Source: an uncultured Clostridia bacterium | GTDB lineage: Bacteria; Bacillota; Clostridia; TANB77; CAG-508 | Assembly (NCBI GenBank): GCA_949746285.1 | Contig: CATJZH010000067.1 | Span: 1-7,529 of the forward strand | Direction of reading: 5' to 3' | Length of the DNA stretch: 7,529 nucleotides | In this document: piece by piece, positions 1 through 6,085 of the stretch | How positions within the stretch are numbered: position 1 is the stretch's first letter | Layout of the letters: every line of letters begins with the position of its first letter | Position numbers and translations under genes: made by a program | The notes under the pieces: generated by a model | Seen by the model: the letters and a program-made list of their open reading frames with translations, nothing else | What the model was told of the DNA's origin: nothing | The model's database searches: none

Positions 1-1
1 T

Positions 2-970
2 AAAGTAGCAATAGCACCAGACCACGAAAAACATAAAATAATATATAATAAACTTAAGAATAGATATGGATATATTTTAAATAAAAACAATTTAGAAGAT
101 GATAGTTTTTATGCACCATACTTAATGTATAAAATTGGAAAAAAATTAGGAATAAAAGTTCATGATACAGAGTTAGGTGTTGTATTACATCAAAATATGG
201 ATAAAAATACATATGCAGAATCATTTTCTGAGGCATCAATAGTTTATGACAATAGCTTAATAGATGAAATGCATGAAATTTTAGGAAGTAGAATATCTCA
301 AATAAGTCAAGACGAGATATTAAGAATTTACTTAAATGAAAATCCAATAAGTGCACAAAAAAGAAATGAGCAAATTAAAGGAAATGCACTTCCTCAAACA
401 ATAGATGATTATGTTGAATCAAATTTATATTATTTGATTACTAGGGGAAATAAGCCTAGACAAGAATATTCAAGATCAGAGATAGATTCTATAAAACAGG
501 AACTTGTAGATAAACTTTTATTCGGATTAAAATTTGGAACATCGTCAAATTCTTATATTACTTTGATTAATGATAAAAATCCAAGTTTATCACCTTATTA
601 TTTATCTCATCAAAAAATGTTTTCATTAAATGTTCGTGAAGAATGGATAAAAGAGCAATTAGAAAAAGATGATAATAACTTTTCAGAAATAATTGAAGCT
701 GAATATAAAGCACAATATGGAGTGATTCCAAATACATATGCTCCAAAATCTGGAGAAGTAATAAAATATATTTTTGATAAGTATCCAGAGCAGGCTGAAA
801 AATCATACAAAAAATTAAGTAGTTTTTCTATACAAGATTTAAACAAAGAATTAGCTTCTTGTATACGAATGAGTGAGTCACATAAAAAATTTGCTACAAG
901 AGTTTTTGATATTAAAAATAGAGAATTTGAAAATGCTTATGAGGAACATATGAGAACTAAAAACAGATAA
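2..970 (+). CDS. Unrecognised protein, 5'-truncated; possible degenerate HipA/CtkA-like kinase fold
   Basis: The frame is open from the first complete codon of the window, so the true start lies upstream; the ATG at 125 is internal (residue 42 of the 322 visible residues). I do not recognise the family with confidence. It is a soluble, charged, mostly helical protein with no signal peptide or membrane segment. Three stretches recall HipA/CtkA-like Ser/Thr kinases. A segment around residues 38-61 ends in KKLGIKVHDTELGVV, like the early 'lakllGi..pe.elg' helix and strand. KLLFGLKFGTSSNSYIT at 171-187 sits where those kinases have 'LLFDxxxGNxDRHxxN'. SPYYLSHQKMF at 197-207 sits where they have 'aPlyDxgxxlF'. 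In all these places the catalytic or metal-binding Asp, Arg/His and Asn are missing, so if the fold is right this is a pseudokinase. That is inference from remembered motifs. A small ORF follows 62 bases after the stop, with no terminator between. Confidence 0.55.
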   Translation, partial: KVAIAPDHEKHKIIYNKLKNRYGYILNKNNLEDDSFYAPYLMYKIGKKLGIKVHDTELGVVLHQNMDKNTYAESFSEASIVYDNSLIDEMHEILGSRISQISQDEILRIYLNENPISAQKRNEQIKGNALPQTIDDYVESNLYYLITRGNKPRQEYSRSEIDSIKQELVDKLLFGLKFGTSSNSYITLINDKNPSLSPYYLSHQKMFSLNVREEWIKEQLEKDDNNFSEIIEAEYKAQYGVIPNTYAPKSGEVIKYIFDKYPEQAEKSYKKLSSFSIQDLNKELASCIRMSESHKKFATRVFDIKNREFENAYEEHMRTKNR

Positions 971-1032
971 ATGTATAATTAAAATTATATTGAAAATACT
1001 AATATCTAAAGAAAATAAGAAAGGAATTAAAA

Positions 1033-1182
1033 ATGAAAAAAGATATTAGTATAGAAGATGATAATGTAACTAAATATGGAGAACAAGTATGTACAACATT
1101 CGCTTGGCTTCCATTAGACAAGCAAAAGGAAAATGCAAAAAGATTTGATAAAATTACTAAAAAAAATAAGAATAAAAAATAA
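1033..1182 (+). CDS. Small hypothetical protein, 49 aa
   Basis: This is a short ORF with ATG at 1033 and TAA at 1180-1182, preceded at good spacing by AAGAAAGGAA (1017-1026). The product is hydrophilic and has a single cysteine (Cys20). It has an acidic N-terminal third (DISIEDD), a central Y15-to-L28 stretch containing the hydrophobic patch FAWLPL (23-28), and a strongly basic tail, residues 36-49, that is mostly Lys and Asn. No membrane segment or signal peptide is visible. I do not recognise a family. It lies between the unrecognised upstream gene and the iron-sulfur flavoprotein gene, 42 bases before the latter, and all three could share a transcript. The non-random central segment and the clean ribosome binding site argue that it is translated, but coding status rests on sequence appearance only. 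Confidence 0.6.
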   Translation: MKKDISIEDDNVTKYGEQVCTTFAWLPLDKQKENAKRFDKITKKNKNKK

Positions 1183-1224
1183 AAAAAGTAATATTAATTA
1201 AAAGTAATAAAAAAGGAGTAAGAA

Positions 1225-1770
1225 ATGGATTTGTATATAAATGGTAGTAATAGAAATAAAAATTGTTATACAGTTTTAAAGGATTTAAAAGAAGAAAAAG
1301 ATAAATTAATTGCATTATCAGAGAAAAATATACAATATTGTTTAGGGTGCTGCAGATGTATAGACAATTTAGAAAATTATTGTGTTATAAAAGATGATAT
1401 GCAAGAAATATATAATGATATGTTAGAAGCAGATAAGATAATAATAGCTTCACCAGTTTATATGAATCATATTACTGGAATTTTAAAAAATGTTATAGAT
1501 AGACTGAATCCATTTGCAAATCATGGAAATCTAAAAGGTAAAAAAATATTTTTAATAACAATAGGACAAATGAGTGAAGAAGAAAATGAAGAAATTGCAA
1601 GTTCTATTGAAAAATATTTTGAAAGTATTAGTGAGTTTATGGAATTTAAATTTCACTTTGTAAAAAATTTAACATCAGGAGATATTGAAGAAGTAGATAA
1701 TGTTAAAATGGCATACGAAAACTATGATGAAATAATAGAAGAAATGAAAAACAGAATTGAAACACTATAG
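1225..1770 (+). CDS. Iron-sulfur flavoprotein (Isf-like), flavodoxin-fold NAD(P)H-dependent FMN reductase family
   Basis: A 181-residue protein of the flavodoxin-like/NADPH-dependent FMN reductase superfamily, close to the usual length of archaeal and clostridial Isf proteins (about 190). The N-terminal strand and loop LYINGSNRNKN (residues 3-13) match the FMN phosphate-binding 'GSxRxxgN' turn, although the usual 'NGNT' is replaced by NKNC. Cys39, Cys42, Cys45 and Cys53 give CX2CX2CX7C, the compact cluster motif of Isf that binds [4Fe-4S]; Cys43 is an extra cysteine. IIIASPVYMNHITG at 72-85 is the second FMN-binding loop, followed by the conserved KNVIDR at 88-93. Known relatives move electrons in anaerobes from ferredoxin or NAD(P)H to O2, peroxide or other acceptors; the partner here is unknown. 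AAGGAG at 1213-1218 supports the start. The C-terminal part is acidic, and the gene ends with the window's only TAG stop among these genes. Confidence 0.85.
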   Translation: MDLYINGSNRNKNCYTVLKDLKEEKDKLIALSEKNIQYCLGCCRCIDNLENYCVIKDDMQEIYNDMLEADKIIIASPVYMNHITGILKNVIDRLNPFANHGNLKGKKIFLITIGQMSEEENEEIASSIEKYFESISEFMEFKFHFVKNLTSGDIEEVDNVKMAYENYDEIIEEMKNRIETL

Positions 1771-1791
1771 ATTAAAGCAATACATTCGAGG

Positions 1792-1820
1792 TTGACATAA
1801 TCAAAGAAAATTGGTATAAT
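1792..1820 (+). promoter_or_regulatory. Consensus sigma-A-type promoter with extended -10
   Basis: TTGACA (1792-1797) and TATAAT (1815-1820) are separated by exactly 17 bp, and TG at 1812-1813 gives an extended -10 (TGnTATAAT). Both hexamers match consensus at every base. Transcription would start near 1827, leaving a leader of about 27 bases before the radical SAM gene. No operator-like repeat overlaps it, which suggests strong constitutive expression; that last point is inference. Confidence 0.9.
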
Positions 1821-1853
1821 TTACTATGTAATAAATAAAAAAGGATGTTAAAT

Positions 1854-3188
1854 ATGTATAATAAAGAATATGCTAAATATAGCAAATATGTTGGAAAAAT
1901 AACTCGTGATTTAAGAAGTGCTTATTATAAAACAGGAACTAATGAAGAAAAACAAGAAATACCATTAGAACCTAGTCAGTTAAATGCAAAACAAGGGTTA
2001 GGAAATTTTCCAGCTTTTTATTTGCAAGGACAACATTGTGAAAAAAGTGATTGTGGATGTTGCACAAATTGTTTTTATTCACAATTTCATTATGATAAGC
2101 CAAGTGCAGAAGAAATACAAACACAGTGTGATTATGTAATAGATAATTTTGAAAGATTAGTTTTATCTCAACAATATGGAACAAATGAATTTGATGGAGA
2201 AAGAAAATATCCAAATTCAAAACCTATTTTTATGACACTTAGTCCAACTGGTTCATTTTTCTCAGATAAAGAATTTCCAAAAGAAGTTAGGTTAGACTTT
2301 TTAAAGAAATTAGAACAAAAGTCTGATGAATTAAAAAGAGATATTGTTTTGCATATAGAAGCACATGCAATAGATGTAGTTAAACATCAAGATTATATAA
2401 AAACTAGTGAAGAGACAGAGATATTAAAAAGGTTAAATGCAAAATGTATTTTAGGATTTGAATCTGCAGATGAATGGTCTAGAAATGTATTATATAATAA
2501 ACATTTACCATTAGAATGTTTTGAAAATGCAGTAGAAATTTTAAAAGAAAGTGGAATTGAACCAGGAGCATTTGTCTTTTCTGGACTTGTAACACTTACA
2601 GATATGGAATCAAAAGAAGATATGTTAAATTCTGTAAGATTTTTAAAAGAAAGAGGAGCATTCCCTGTATTAATGTTTGCTAATAGTCAATCTTGGACAT
2701 TACCAGATTTATTGAGATGGAAAGAAAAGCATTGGTTACAAGAACCAGCAACAGTTTTAGATACAGTATATGGAGCTTTAGAAATTTTAACAGATAAAGG
2801 AAAAAGTAAACCAGGTTATTATTTAATACCTGAACCAGTAGAAGGACCTCCATATCCAATTGGAAATATATTTTATGACAGAACAGACATACCAGATTTT
2901 TCTGAAGAATCAAGTAAAAAGATGCATCAAATTTTAAAAGATTTTAGAGCGACAAGAGATATTTCTAATTTTGTACGTTCTTGGAAAGAGTATAAAAAAG
3001 ATAATCCAGAATATGAAAAATATCAAGATAGAATACATAAAAAGGAAATAGAAAAAGAAGGAAAAGACATTAGATTTGCTAAAGCTTTAAAATATGGTGT
3101 AGAACATATGGATGAATATGTAGCATATTGTACAGAAAAAGATAGAGAGGAAAGCTTAGAAGAAGATAGATATAAAATTAAAGAATAA
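1854..3188 (+). CDS. Radical SAM protein, RaSEA/TIGR01210-like
   Basis: A 444-residue protein counted from the ATG at 1854. I prefer this start to the in-frame ATG at 1845 because AAAAAGGA (1838-1845) overlaps the earlier ATG but sits about 8 bases before the later one. A cysteine-rich block (Cys62, 67, 69, 70, 73) contains no textbook CX3CX2C followed by an aromatic; Cys62-X7-Cys70-X2-Cys73-Phe-Tyr is the best cluster-binding reading and resembles the extended spacing of archaeosine-type radical SAM proteins. Further support comes from the Gly-Phe-Glu-Ser motif at 201-204, which matches the 'iGlEt' SAM-contacting strand, followed by a helix resembling 'fedf..aaeilke.Gi....f.l.gl'. The C-terminal 100 residues are highly charged and helical (Lys/Glu-rich). 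In archaea RaSEA acts with ArcS to make archaeosine in tRNA; the substrate here is unknown. The gene has its own promoter and terminator, so it is monocistronic. Confidence 0.75.
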   Translation: MYNKEYAKYSKYVGKITRDLRSAYYKTGTNEEKQEIPLEPSQLNAKQGLGNFPAFYLQGQHCEKSDCGCCTNCFYSQFHYDKPSAEEIQTQCDYVIDNFERLVLSQQYGTNEFDGERKYPNSKPIFMTLSPTGSFFSDKEFPKEVRLDFLKKLEQKSDELKRDIVLHIEAHAIDVVKHQDYIKTSEETEILKRLNAKCILGFESADEWSRNVLYNKHLPLECFENAVEILKESGIEPGAFVFSGLVTLTDMESKEDMLNSVRFLKERGAFPVLMFANSQSWTLPDLLRWKEKHWLQEPATVLDTVYGALEILTDKGKSKPGYYLIPEPVEGPPYPIGNIFYDRTDIPDFSEESSKKMHQILKDFRATRDISNFVRSWKEYKKDNPEYEKYQDRIHKKEIEKEGKDIRFAKALKYGVEHMDEYVAYCTEKDREESLEEDRYKIKE

Positions 3189-3194
3189 TAGTAT

Positions 3195-3228
3195 AAAGTT
3201 CTTAAGTTTAATTCTTAAGAACTTTTTT
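3195..3228 (+). terminator. Intrinsic terminator of the radical SAM gene
   Basis: AAGTTCTTAAG (3196-3206) pairs perfectly with CTTAAGAACTT (3214-3224) around a 7-base loop, and a run of T (3223-3228) follows. An extra A-T pair (3195/3225) is possible. The hairpin begins only 7 bases after the stop codon, so it closes the single-gene unit. The stem is A/T-rich but 11-12 bp long. Because the sequence is nearly self-complementary it would also form on the other strand, although the T tract favours + strand termination. Confidence 0.9.
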
Positions 3229-3258
3229 GACCAAGTGGTTAAAAAAGAAAAGTAATTA

Positions 3259-3287
3259 TTGTGTAAATTGCAAATAAATGATAAAAT
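3259..3287 (+). promoter_or_regulatory. Probable promoter of the MgtC-oxidoreductase unit
   Basis: TTGTGT (3259-3264) lies 17 bp before TAAAAT (3282-3287), and TG at 3279-3280 makes an extended -10 (TGnTAAAAT). The -35 matches consensus at three of the first four bases; the -10 differs from TATAAT at one. The position, just past a strong terminator and about 33 bases before the gene, supports it. A start site near 3294 would give a leader of under 30 bases, too short for a magnesium-sensing leader of the kind seen upstream of some mgtC genes. Confidence 0.6.
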
Positions 3288-3320
3288 TAAAAAAGCATTT
3301 ACAAAAGAAAGAGAGGTTAT

Positions 3321-4010
3321 ATGGATATAATATTTAATGGAATTAAGAGTTTAAGTCAAATACAAGAGATACAGACTTTATTTAAGTTAGTTTTAATAGT
3401 TTTTTTATCAGGATTTGTAGGATTTGAAAGAGCATCATGGAACAAACCAGCAGGATTTAGAACACATGTATTAGTTGGAATAAGTGCTGTTTTAGTAATG
3501 GTTTGTGGAGAGTATTTATATTTGAAAACTGGAGCAGATCCAACAAGAATACCAGCACAATTATTGTCAGGAATAGGATTTTTAGGAGCAGGAACAATTT
3601 TAAGAGATGGATTTAATGTAAAAGGGTTAACAACAGCAGCAGGACTTTTAGCAGTAACTTGTATTGGGCTTGCAGTAGGAGCAGGATATTACATAGGAGC
3701 AATTATAGCAACAGCTGTTGTTTACGCTGTATTATCATATTCACATATATTATCAGATAAATTAGAACATTTTAATTATTTAGATTTAGAAATCTTTTCA
3801 GAAGGTTCAAAAGAAATTATTGAAGATGTTAAACAAATTTTAATAGACAATAGCTTAGAATTAATAAAATTTAAAATTGATAAAGAAAAGAATGCAAATT
3901 GTTTAAGAGTTGTAGCAAAATATAAAGAATCAGCTGATATGAATGAAATTATATCTAGTATAATGAAAATAGATAAAGTAAATGAAGTAGTTGAGGTAAA
4001 AGAAGGATAA
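3321..4010 (+). CDS. MgtC/SapB family membrane protein
   Basis: A 229-residue inner-membrane protein. The N-terminal MgtC domain (about residues 18-140) has four or five hydrophobic segments, at about 20-35, 48-68, 80-94, 103-118 and 118-140. Family signatures are clear: GFERASWNKPAGFRTHVLVG at 34-53, and the D73-x-x-R76-x-x-x-Q80 stretch leading into GIGFLGAGTILR at 84-95, followed by GLTTAAG at 102-108. The hydrophilic C-terminal part (about 150-229) matches the ACT-like cytoplasmic domain of the longer MgtC proteins. In Salmonella MgtC supports growth in low magnesium and in macrophages and affects the F1Fo ATP synthase; roles of other members are mostly unknown, so a virulence role should not be assumed. 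GAGAGG (3311-3316) is the ribosome binding site. The stop codon is one base from the next start, and AAGGA near the end of this gene serves as the next ribosome binding site, so the two are translationally coupled. Confidence 0.93.
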   Translation: MDIIFNGIKSLSQIQEIQTLFKLVLIVFLSGFVGFERASWNKPAGFRTHVLVGISAVLVMVCGEYLYLKTGADPTRIPAQLLSGIGFLGAGTILRDGFNVKGLTTAAGLLAVTCIGLAVGAGYYIGAIIATAVVYAVLSYSHILSDKLEHFNYLDLEIFSEGSKEIIEDVKQILIDNSLELIKFKIDKEKNANCLRVVAKYKESADMNEIISSIMKIDKVNEVVEVKEG

Positions 4011-4011
4011 A

Positions 4012-5256
4012 ATGGAAGAAATAAAAGAAAAAGCAGAATATTGTTTAAATTGTAAAAATAAACCATGCAGTATAAAAGGTTGCCCAATGCAAACTAAAAT
4101 ACCAGAGTTTATAACAGAAATAAAAAATGAAAATTTAGAAAAAGCATATAATATATTACAAGAAAATAATATATGTTCATATATTTGTAGTTTAATTTGC
4201 CCACAAGAAGAGCAATGTGAAGGAAGTTGTATAAGAGGCATAAAGTCTAATCCTACAAGTATTGGAGAACTTGAAAAATTTGTTAATGAATGGGCAATAG
4301 AAAATAATTATGAAATTAAATTAAATAAAAAAGAAAGTAATGGTAAAAAAGTTGCTATTATTGGTTCTGGACCTGCAGGATTAGAATGTGCTTCACAGCT
4401 TTTGCAAAATGGATTTGATGTTGATATTTATGAAAAAGATGATATACCAGGTGGAATTTTAGTATATGGAATACCAGATTTTAGATTATCAAAAAATATA
4501 GTAAGTAAAGTTATAGATACTTTAAAAAGTTTAGGAGCCAATTTTTTAACAAATAAAGAATTAGGAAAAGATTTTACTTTGGAAGATATATCAAGTAAAT
4601 ATGATGCTGTTTTTTTAGGAATAGGTGCAGCTAAGTCTTCTATATATAAATTATCAGAAAATAAATTAAAAAATGTTTATGAATCAGATGTGTTTTTACG
4701 AGCTTATAGTGAAAGAAAATTCATAAAAGAATTAGGTACTGTAGTAGTAATTGGTGGAGGAAATGTCGCAATGGACTCTGCAAGAGTGGCAGTAAGAATG
4801 GGAGCTGAAAAAGTAAAAATTTTGTATCGTAGAGATAGAGAGCATATGCCAGCTAGAGAAGTTGAATTGGAAGAAGCACTTGAAGATGGAGTAGAATTTA
4901 AAGAATTAACTAGAGTTATTTCAGCAAATGAAGAGGATGAAAAAATAAAAAGTGTTAATTGTATAAAAACAGTAATAATGCAAGATAAGGCAGTAGATGA
5001 ACCAGGAACGGAAGAATTTGAGGAAAAGGCAAATACAGTAGTTTTTGCAATTGGATTAAAGCCAGATAAAACTTTAATAGAAAATCAAGGAATTGAATTA
5101 GATGATTGGGGATATATAAAAATAGATGAGAATGGAAAAACCAATTTGTTTAATGTTTATGCTGGAGGAGATAATACTGAAAACAAATCAACAGTTTGTC
5201 GTGCTTTAGCAGCAGGTAAAAGAGCAGCAATGGGAATTATGAAAAATTTAATTTAA
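4012..5256 (+). CDS. GltD-like Fe-S/FAD NAD(P)-dependent oxidoreductase, short stand-alone form
   Basis: A 414-residue member of the family that includes the glutamate synthase small subunit, NfnL and the N-terminal part of dihydropyrimidine dehydrogenase. The N-terminal Fer4_20-type domain has two cysteine sets that should bind two [4Fe-4S] clusters: Cys11, 14, 19 and 24 (the last in GCP), and Cys59, 63, 69 and 73 (CX3CPX4CEGSC). The FAD Rossmann motif GSGPAG is at 118-123, followed by PGGILVYGIPDFRL. The NAD(P) Rossmann motif GGGNVAMD is at 248-255, then LYRRDREHMPAR. AGGDN at 385-389 is the C-terminal FAD-contacting motif. The usual length is about 450-490; the shortening lies mainly between the second Rossmann motif and AIGLKPD, where the common 'GRRRP' segment is absent. 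No glutamate synthase large subunit is next to it, so true GltD function is doubtful. It could shuttle electrons between NAD(P)H and a ferredoxin or another partner. It is coupled to the upstream mgtC-like gene. Confidence 0.85.
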   Translation: MEEIKEKAEYCLNCKNKPCSIKGCPMQTKIPEFITEIKNENLEKAYNILQENNICSYICSLICPQEEQCEGSCIRGIKSNPTSIGELEKFVNEWAIENNYEIKLNKKESNGKKVAIIGSGPAGLECASQLLQNGFDVDIYEKDDIPGGILVYGIPDFRLSKNIVSKVIDTLKSLGANFLTNKELGKDFTLEDISSKYDAVFLGIGAAKSSIYKLSENKLKNVYESDVFLRAYSERKFIKELGTVVVIGGGNVAMDSARVAVRMGAEKVKILYRRDREHMPAREVELEEALEDGVEFKELTRVISANEEDEKIKSVNCIKTVIMQDKAVDEPGTEEFEEKANTVVFAIGLKPDKTLIENQGIELDDWGYIKIDENGKTNLFNVYAGGDNTENKSTVCRALAAGKRAAMGIMKNLI

Positions 5257-5261
5257 ATATA

Positions 5262-5291
5262 TTGACAAGATTATGTAAATGATGTTATTAT
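5262..5291 (+). promoter_or_regulatory. Promoter of the T-box/ileS operon
   Basis: TTGACA (5262-5267) is followed after 18 bp by TATTAT (5286-5291), with TG at 5283-5284 giving an extended -10. Transcription would begin near 5297, some 15 bases ahead of the first conserved Stem I sequences of the T-box leader, as expected. A perfect TATAAT at 5289-5294 also exists but lies 21 bp from the -35. The -35 begins 6 bases after the oxidoreductase stop codon and no terminator intervenes, so read-through from upstream into the leader is possible, and would still be subject to the T-box. Confidence 0.8.
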
Positions 5292-5296
5292 AATAT

Positions 5297-5558
5297 TATT
5301 CATAAGCAAAAACGATGAAGAGGACAACATAAATAAAAGTAAAACCTTTAGAGAGCAAACTATTTGGTGGAAGGTTTGTAGGAAAATAGTTTATTTATTA
5401 TCACCTTAGAGTTGGTTATTTGAAATTAAGTAAAGTAACTCGCTTTGCCTAGCGTTAAAAGGAAATGAGATAGTTAATAATAATTGCGTTATTAATTAAA
5501 TTAGGTGGTACCGCGGAATATGTCCATTTCGCCCTATGTTGGGTGGAATGGATTTTTT
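5297..5558 (+). promoter_or_regulatory. T-box riboswitch leader, apparent isoleucine specifier (ATC)
   Basis: This stretch holds the standard parts of a tRNA-sensing T-box leader in order. Stem I begins with GATGAAGAGGACAA (5314-5327) and AGTA (5338-5341), then AGAGAG (5350-5355) and a perfect 9-bp helix, AAACTATTT (5357-5365) with AAATAGTTT (5384-5392), capped by a loop with GGTG (5366-5369), the GNUG element. The specifier loop follows, with ATC at 5400-5402 and then A. A small CGCT/AGCG hairpin (5441-5454) and a 9-bp Stem III (5472-5480 with 5489-5497) come next. The T-box sequence AGGTGGTACCGCG is at 5503-5515; TGGT (5506-5509) would pair with the ACCA end of uncharged tRNA-Ile. The terminator completes it. 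High uncharged tRNA-Ile should permit read-through into the deacylase gene and ileS. The specifier is read from position and from the downstream ileS; the other features are seen directly. Confidence 0.95.
5523..5558 (+). terminator. T-box regulated intrinsic terminator
   Basis: TCCATTTCGCCC (5523-5534) pairs with GGGTGGAATGGA (5541-5552) as 12 bp including two G-T wobbles, around a 6-base loop, followed by six T (5553-5558). It lies just after the T-box sequence and 21 bases before the deacylase start codon, as expected for the terminator that the tRNA-stabilised antiterminator replaces. Confidence 0.93.
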
Positions 5559-5579
5559 GTATTATAGAAAGGAGAAAAA

Positions 5580-6065
5580 ATGAGAGAAAAAGTATTAGAA
5601 AAATTAAAGGAATTAAACATTGAATTTAAAGAAGTAGAGCATGAACCAGTATTTACAATTGAAGATATGGATGCATTAGGAGATGTATTTGAAGGAGCAA
5701 AAATTTGTAAAAACTTATTTGTAAGAGACCAAAAGGGAAAAAGACATTTTTTAATAGTAGTTCCTGAGGAAAAAAGAGTACCACTAGCAGAGCTTGCAAC
5801 TAAAATTGGAAGTACTAAATTAAGTTTTGCTTCAGAAGAAAGGTTAATGAAATATTTAAAGTTAAAACCAGGTGCAGTAACACCACTAGCTGTTGTTAAT
5901 GATGAAAATTCAGCAGTAGAAGTATATTTTGATGAGGAATTGAAAAAAGAAAAAGTATTAGGAGTTCACCCTTGTGTAAATACTTCAACTATTTTAATTT
6001 CACAAGAGAATTTAGAAAAATATGTAACAGCAAATAATAATAAATTAAAATATATAAAAATATAA
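5580..6065 (+). CDS. Prolyl-tRNA deacylase-like trans-editing protein (YbaK/ProXp/PrdX, INS superfamily)
   Basis: A 161-residue single-domain protein, the normal length for stand-alone ProXp-ala/PrdX proteins. Support includes the opening helix and EHEPVFTIEDM (20-30), where the family has 'eHppvfTveea'; the KICKNLFVRDQKGKRHFL stretch (41-58), whose Lys44 matches the conserved lysine needed for deacylation in characterised members; VVPEEKRVPLAELA (60-73); LKPGAVTPLAVVND (95-108); and GVHPCVNTST (128-137). Such proteins hydrolyse wrongly charged tRNA in the cytoplasm; ProXp-ala clears Ala-tRNA-Pro, and relatives take Ser, Cys or 2-aminobutyrate from other tRNAs. Which one this acts on cannot be read here. 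AAAGGAG (5568-5574) is the ribosome binding site. It lies directly behind an isoleucine-type T-box and 20 bases before ileS, an unexpected pairing for a tRNA-Pro editor. Cys132 in the HPCVN motif looks like a variant of the more usual HPN-type signature. Confidence 0.9.
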   Translation: MREKVLEKLKELNIEFKEVEHEPVFTIEDMDALGDVFEGAKICKNLFVRDQKGKRHFLIVVPEEKRVPLAELATKIGSTKLSFASEERLMKYLKLKPGAVTPLAVVNDENSAVEVYFDEELKKEKVLGVHPCVNTSTILISQENLEKYVTANNNKLKYIKI

Positions 6066-6085
6066 AAGTGAAAGGAGAAATTAGT

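Noticed and set aside
125..970. Complete gene starting at the ATG at 125
   Set aside because: The frame stays open upstream to the window edge and no good ribosome binding site precedes 125, so the gene is truncated by the window rather than starting there.
974..989. TATAATT/AATTATA inverted repeat after the first gene
   Set aside because: The arms are all A/T with only a two-base gap, and no T tract follows; it is neither a credible terminator nor a clear promoter, since no -35 is found at suitable spacing.
3230..3239. Short palindrome ACCAAGTGGT after the terminator
   Set aside because: It has only four paired bases on each side and no second copy in the window; chance is sufficient.
3288..3320. 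Magnesium-sensing leader ahead of the mgtC-like gene
   Set aside because: The likely transcript start leaves under 30 bases before the start codon, too short for an M-box or mgtA/mgtC-type leader.
54..4241. Antisense open frames of 70-103 codons at 54-356, 567-846, 1972-2220, 2680-2913 and 3776-4241
   Set aside because: They lie opposite well-supported genes, are rich in Leu, Phe, Tyr and Ile as expected for complements of A-rich coding DNA, and show no family motif.
5289..5294. Perfect TATAAT as the -10 of the T-box operon
   Set aside because: It lies 21 bp from TTGACA. TATTAT at 5286-5291 has 18 bp spacing and a TG extension, so it is the better choice.
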